From: Carallia brachiata
Taxonomy: Eukaryota; Streptophyta; Magnoliopsida; Malpighiales; Rhizophoraceae
Length of the DNA stretch: 64,000 nucleotides
Assembly: GCA_021464245.1 (NCBI GenBank)
Contig: JADCRB010000002.1
Location: 3,760,573-3,824,572, forward strand
Direction: 5' to 3'
Positions 58,661 to 64,000 of this stretch are shown piece after piece. The notes below the pieces were generated by a model. That model had not been told where the DNA came from. It saw only the letters and a list, made by a program, of their open reading frames with translations, and ran no database searches. How positions within the stretch are numbered: position 1 is the first letter of the stretch; the number at the start of each line of letters is the position of its first letter. The position numbers and the translations under genes were made by a program.

Positions 58661-61246
58661 AATTTGTTCATTTGTCAACGCTGAACAAATCAATGGATTC
58701 ACTAAAAAACAAAAAGGAAATTCCATGGAAGATTCTCTCGTTTCTTCGGTTGCTATAATCCCACCTTTTTGGGTTCATTTTCAGACATTGAGGAAAATTA
58801 TTTAGAATTTGTTTCCCACAAAAACAAACAGATCAAATAATAAGAAAAATAATGCCATATTTTTAAAAAAATGTTGAGGGATTTTTAGTTCCAATAACGA
58901 ATCCCAGAAAAGGGGGTGCGGCTACAAACAAAAAGTGTGGTGTGCCGAATTGCATTCCGAAAAATATTTTATTAGTTATTTTTGAAAATTAAAACAAAAA
59001 TTTGAATTGGAATTATTCTAAATTTTATACCTTTTACCTTAAATTCTTAAATTTTTTAAAATTGTTCCTTTAAAATTTTATTTCAAAAAATAGTAAAATA
59101 TTTATGTATATATCAATATGTATATTTTGCATGTACCTAATTGTTTCAAGGAAAATTATAAGAAAATGTATTCGACACGGAATGTGGTGGTTGACGGGGT
59201 CTCTGCATGGTAGTCCATTTTGACAAGATTTGTGAGTGGAGACCACGGTTGGTGGCATGGTGGAGGTGATACCATGGCAGGTAGGTAGGAACCCCATAAT
59301 CACGGTGGAGGGATGCCACTTTAAGTGGCAAAGCGGTGGCAGTCCCACCTTTCAAATGTTGGCCGGCTGATGTACTTTTAAATTTTAGTAATAAATATTA
59401 ACTCTCAGTAGTTTAAATATACGCAGACCAGCAAAATTGAAAAACAAATTTTTAGGAGTTTAGAATGATGTTTATGAATTGTGCAAATAATAACATTTGA
59501 AACGGAAATCATTCATCAACATAGGAGAATTGAACAAAAATCAACCATAGATTGACCCGCGCGTAAGACCCATTTATTAGATTTTCTTTTTTCTTTTTTT
59601 GTTTTGAAATTTCATATTTTCCTACCAAAAAAAATGTCTATTATTGTGGCGAAAGTGATGTAAATTGCAACAAACATTATAACAGTCTCATTTAGTAATG
59701 CATTTCAGCCTACGTTGAAGTGAGTGGAAGCTGATTTGAAGTTAAACACAATTAAAGTACTGTTTAGTAATATTTTGAAAAATCAGGCCCCTCAAAACCA
59801 GCTTTTCGAAGCAAGATCTTGTTGTTTAATGGACAAAAATGTCCTTTAAAAAATTTTTAAATAGTGCGACTATGTAAGCCTTCTACTTTTCTTCTCTACA
59901 CAATCTCTTCCCTGTCAAACACACACAGGATCACTTCCCAAGCTAGCATCGTTGGACACAAAGTTAGAAGAAGAAGGGTCGTCGTCCACCACGGTAGTGG
60001 ATGCACACCTGCCTCCGTGATGGCTGCGGAGAATCCTCCTTCCACCGCCTTCATGCCCTCCGCTCCCTCCTCCCTTCCCTTTGATACGTCGCCCAATTTG
60101 ACTCACCATCAATCTCTTCCACCATCCCACTCCCACTTATTGATTCTAGATGACCAAACATCCATTCAGCCTCGAATTTCTAGTTCCTTTGCTTCGGAAA
60201 CACAAATTCATTTAATTTCTAGTTAATTGATACTCATTTTGAGTAAAAATATGTATATTCAGACCATTCCTCATCTCCAAGGTCTTGCTCTTGCACTTCT
60301 AACCTCATTTTTTTTTTTTTTTTTATCACAATTGGCAAACCCGATTACAAATTACAAAACATGATTTAGGTTTTTGAATATTCAAGATGGGGTTTTGCTT
60401 TTTACTCAAATAAAAAAAAAAAAAAAAGAGATGGGGTTTTGGTTGCTACGTGCAGTGGTTTTGGTTTTGTTTTAACTTTCACTTAAAGTTGAAAGATTGA
60501 AACCCTGAAAGCTTTATGGATGGAGGATCATAAGTTGAAAGCTTGAATCATATAACTAGTGCAGAGGCTGCGAAGATTACTAGCCCCTTAATGAACGAAC
60601 GAGAGGCTAATTTAATTTCTCTTTATCTGATTAGAAAATAGTAAAATTATCAAACTACAATTTTTCCAATTTACTTTAATCACCAAGAAATAAAAAAATA
60701 TTTGCAGTTGATTCTATTATTATAGTTAGTAAGATATTATTTTTTTGGAGTATATATATCTAAAGAAAATTTTATTTGGCTATAAGATTATGGAGCTTCC
60801 GTAACTGTATAGAGGGGGGAGCCACAAGAGCAGTCAATAGGACTAAAGATAAGTGATTGCATATAAAAAATTGTGTAAAAGGTAAGAATGGAATTGCAAA
60901 GGGGGCAAAAATTGGAAACCACCATAAAATAAGAGCTCAATAGCTGAAGAGTGAAAAAAGTATGGTATAAGTATCCCTAGCCACCCATAAACTCGTTCTC
61001 GTCGTTGTGGACCGTTGGCGACAGGTGTGAGCATGAAATTCTCTTGGCATACCGTTCGTTTATTTAGCTGTGTTTGAAGCAGGAAACGACCAGATTGTGA
61101 ATGATGGGTTTAAACACAAGGAGGATAAGAAGATGAATGGGGAAGAGAGGAAGGAGATAAGAGTTTATCTACTCATGTAATGTTCAAGTGTGGCTTGTTC
61201 TGAACAAACCATATCTTAATTTTGTAGGTGGCTCAAGTGAAATTAG
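58661..61246. other. Intergenic DNA, one uncertain ORF
   Basis: AT-rich with poly-A/T tracts near 60309-60324 and 60411-60427. An ORF of 120 codons at 59864-60226 is the only one with non-trivial composition and is listed separately. The last part (61170-61230) may be an intron or leader of the FAR1-like relic (AATTTTGTAGGTGGCTC near 61218 looks like an intron end). Confidence 0.4.
59864..60226 (+). CDS. Hypothetical ORF, 120 codons, doubtful
   Basis: The product is rich in Ser, Pro and His (PSAPSSLPFDTSPNLTHHQS) with a basic patch KVRRRRVVVHHGSG and no domain I recognise. The segment at 59930-60160 is GC-richer than its surroundings, the main reason to mention it. Two shorter ORFs overlap it on the other strand, so coding is unproven. 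It could be a captured exon, a small orphan gene or chance. Confidence 0.2.
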   Translation: MRLCKPSTFLLYTISSLSNTHRITSQASIVGHKVRRRRVVVHHGSGCTPASVMAAENPPSTAFMPSAPSSLPFDTSPNLTHHQSLPPSHSHLLILDDQTSIQPRISSSFASETQIHLISS

Positions 61247-63395
61247 ATGACCTTAATATTAGAAGATGTAAGAGTGTTGGCTATAGAGGCAATGAATGAT
61301 GTCCCCACAGCACAAATGTTAAATGAAGATGACGAAATCTTGAATGATCATAGCGAAGAAGGTTGTCCCAAGACAAAGAGTGGTGAAAGTGAAGATGAGG
61401 TTGCGTTGCCGAAAGTTGGAATGACATTTAAGGACCTTGATGCGGTTTTGGATTTAGCAATGTGCACGGTCGAAAGGATTTGCTGTGGTGAAGTTAGGGT
61501 AGGAAGAGTGATGACCATGAACCAAAATGTCAAACATTTATTTGCAATAGAGCGAGGTTTCACAAGTCGTGAGGTAAGAATATGCAAAAGCCACGACCAA
61601 GTTATATGGTTGGATTCTTGGTTAAGGTGGTTGTCAGAAAGGCAGGGATAGTTGGAGAGTAACTCGTGTTTGCGATGAACACAACCATACCCTTAGTTCT
61701 ACCAATTCAAGGTTTTTGAAACAAAATCGACGCATACCAAGTAGAGTGTGGAGGGATATTGAGAGCAAAGACAAAGTAGGTATTGAACCAACCAAGATTA
61801 TTAGGTTTGTAGTACTAGAGGCAGTAGGATATGATCAAATGAGTTGTTTGCCTAAAGGCTTATATAATCATATTGATATGGCAAGGCGCGTGAAATAGGC
61901 GAAGGGTAATGCAGAAATTGTCAGCCTTATGTTTCATGAAATGCAATAGAAATCTAGAGACCTTTTTATGCATTTGACATAGATGATGAGTGCAAGTTGA
62001 GAAATATTTTTTAGGTAAGAATCGTAGTCGAGCTGCATATGAGGAGTTTGGGGATATGATTTGCTTTGATTCAACATATTTGGTTAAAAGTATCATATGT
62101 GCCCTTTTTCCCATTTGTTGGTGTTAATCATCACGAACAATCAATCCTTCTTGGATGTGTTTTGTTCTGTGACAGGTCAATTAGCACATATGAGTGGGTA
62201 ATGCGAACTTGGCTAAGATACATGCAAGAAAAAAAACTTGGCGCAATTCTAACAGATCAATGCAGTTCCATTACCAATGCAGTGGAGAATGTCTTGACTG
62301 GTATTCCACACAAATGGTGTTTATGGCATATAATGAGAAAACTGCCAAAAAAGTTGGTAGCTAAGAAGGATTATAAGGCAATAAAATCAAAGTTGAAGAA
62401 CATAGTTTATGATGCGGGAAGTGAAAAAGAGTTTGAAGAACAATTTCATGAACTCATTGAAAAATACCAGCTAAGGAAGAACAAATGGTTAACTGCATTA
62501 TCACACACAAGCAAAAGTGGGCACCCATATATTTGAAGGGTATTTTTAGGCTTGTATGATAACCACTCAAATGAGCGAAGATACAAATGCTTTTTTTTTG
62601 ATGGCTATGTGAATTCAAAGAGTACTTTGCAGCAATTTGTTGAAACCTATCAGAATGATTGGGTTGAGAAGATTGCAAAAGAAGTGGAAACTATTTTTAC
62701 TTCTTGAAACAAAGTTGTTCCTAGTGTCGCACATTTTGCTTTTGAGCGACAATTTCAAAGATCCCTAACAAACCATGCCTTCAGTCAGGTACAGAAGGAG
62801 GTATTATTTGCTTTATATTGTGAGCTTGAGTCCAATGTTGAGGAAAACAATATGATTTGTTATCAAGTCGATGAGCATAAAACAACAAATGGTGGTGTCA
62901 GAAGGCACAATGTGGTGAAGGTCTATTGTAATTTGGAAACAAATGCATTGAAGTGTAGCTGTATGAATTTTAAATCAAAAGGTATATTGTGAGGACATGT
63001 GTTTCGTGTCTGTATCAAGAGAGATATTGTGGAGGTACCAGAAGAGTTTGTGTTATGCTGGTGGTACAAGGATGTAGGTTGATGTCAAAGCAAAATTGTC
63101 CCCGCGAGTTTCGGCAGTGATATTTCAGTGGAGATGCGTAGGATAAAAAATGTTGAAAAAAATCTTTTACTCATGTATGGATATCGTTGTAAGTAATGAA
63201 GATCTTTATAAGGCTCTTTGCATCTATTTGGTAAATGACTACGAGAAATTATACGCGATCATAAACAATCCCTCCCATAGTAGCCTTACTGAGAATACTG
63301 TAAAATTATTTGCAACTTCTAGAATAGCTTCCTTGAATGGGTTGTCAACTAGAAACATTTGTCTCCCAACAGTTACAGAATCCCCCAGTTATTAG
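61247..63395 (+). pseudogene. FAR1-related sequence / MULE-type transposase, second broken copy
   Basis: Same family as the relic at 2.2-4.5 kb but a different, diverged copy. The FAR1 domain start reads VGMTFKDLDAVLDLAMCTVE (about 61418-61480). The transposase core is at about 62085-62530: FVGVNHHEQSILLGCVLFCD, LTDQCSSITNAVENVL, IPHKWCLWHIMRKLPKK. Then FFDGYVNSKSTLQQFVETYQ near 62600, FERQFQRSLTNHAFSQVQKE, and the SWIM finger CSCMNFKSKGIL (about 62955-63010). In the SWIM finger a key Cys codon is now TGA (62990-62992) before GHVFRV. Many stops and shifts between 61650 and 62080 remove a functional N-terminal half. The best remaining open piece is 156 codons (62066-62536). Confidence 0.85.
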
Positions 63396-64000
63396 GACCC
63401 GTGGCTGACCAAAGTCGAAAAGGAATCAATCATCATTTGAAATAGGCAGAAAGAGAAGGCGTGAGCATGTAACCAACAATAGGGACAATATCGCAACCAA
63501 CCCCAATGAGGGAAATGCGGTGATAGCAAATGTAAGTAACTACATAATTATGTAAGCCTTGGTCAATGAAGGATCCAATTGTTTATGAAGTGTTTGAATT
63601 GGGTGACAAGTATTGATATCGGTATGTGCGAATATATGTTTTCAGGTCCATGCTCTTGGTGTTCCATTATTTTCGCAAGGATTTCATTTCAATGAATCGA
63701 ACACAGTTCTATTGTACTGGCATGATAGTTGTGGACGTGTAGTATAAGTGTGGCATGACAGATTGACAATTAACAATTTAATGCGACATATCTCATCGTA
63801 CTTCTAATAAATCGGGTTAGATAAAAGAAAAGTTAATGATGTTGTGATTATGATAATAAATTGTATGTTGTTGAGAAACGTTGAAATTTGTACCAGTCAT
63901 TATTGTTTTCTTATGTGGTAAATAGAACATGTGTAGCTAGACCGAAGATAATGTATACACTTTTCCAATGCAGCCCTCGGGGCAACTTGAAGCTTGTAAA
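63396..64000. other. 3' flank of the second FAR1-like relic
   Basis: Basic/Asn-rich remnants such as KRRREHVTNNRDNIATNPNE (about 63450-63510) look like the worn C-terminal tail of the FAR1-like product. Beyond that no feature is recognised up to the window edge. Confidence 0.4.

Noticed and set aside
1..64000. tRNA, rRNA, CRISPR, bacterial operon or virus-derived genes
   Set aside because: I found no cloverleaf with A/B boxes, no rRNA segment, no regularly spaced short direct repeats with unique spacers, and no viral genes beyond ordinary LTR retrotransposon remains.

Overview
This is nuclear DNA from a flowering plant, almost certainly a eudicot. The evidence is AT-rich intergenic DNA, GT-AG introns, a plastid-targeted bifunctional aspartokinase/homoserine dehydrogenase, a gibberellin 2-oxidase, a glutaredoxin-DEP-DUF547 protein, and a dense mix of plant transposon families (FAR1-like MULE, hAT, Tourist, TRIM, copia, chromovirus gypsy, LINE). 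I cannot name the species. I found no tRNA, rRNA, CRISPR or bacterial-type feature.

Only three protein-coding genes look intact, and all are on the minus strand. (1) A gibberellin 2-oxidase of the C20/GA2ox8-like type has 3 exons at 14156-16398 (335 aa). (2) Bifunctional aspartokinase-homoserine dehydrogenase has 18 exons at 24318-39152 (921 aa). All exon phases agree, one intron is GC-AG, and intron 12 is full of retroelements. (3) A 6-exon gene at 51733-57371 (773 aa) joins a glutaredoxin domain with a CxxC site, a DEP domain and DUF547. The genes are not functionally linked: hormone inactivation, aspartate-family amino-acid synthesis, and a redox/scaffold protein of unknown role.

Layout. 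1-5.4 kb: a broken F-box/kelch fragment and a broken FAR1-related (MULE) transposase gene. 5.4-9.2 kb: a tandem array of ~200-bp units. Each unit carries a 14-bp palindrome and some carry a ~160-175-bp foldback hairpin. A 640-bp non-autonomous hAT element with a perfect 8-bp target duplication interrupts the array. 10.9-13.5 kb: a TIM17 pseudogene and a hAT transposase relic. 14.1-16.4 kb: the GA2ox gene. 16.4-24.3 kb: AT-rich DNA with MITEs, a TRIM-like relic and short tandem duplications. 24.3-39.2 kb: AK-HSDH. 39.4-40.2 kb: a retroposed sequence between direct repeats. 41-46.3 kb: foldback elements, gypsy fragments on both strands and a GACAC-rich repeat. 47.7-50.35 kb: a LINE copy with an 11-bp target duplication and an internal inversion of the twin-priming type. 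50.5-51.4 kb: a Tourist-like MITE. 51.7-57.4 kb: the glutaredoxin-DEP-DUF547 gene. 57.4-64 kb: foldback elements, an uncertain ORF and a second broken FAR1-like gene.

Splice sites and repeat ends were read by eye. Domain names come from recognition of family motifs, not from any search.
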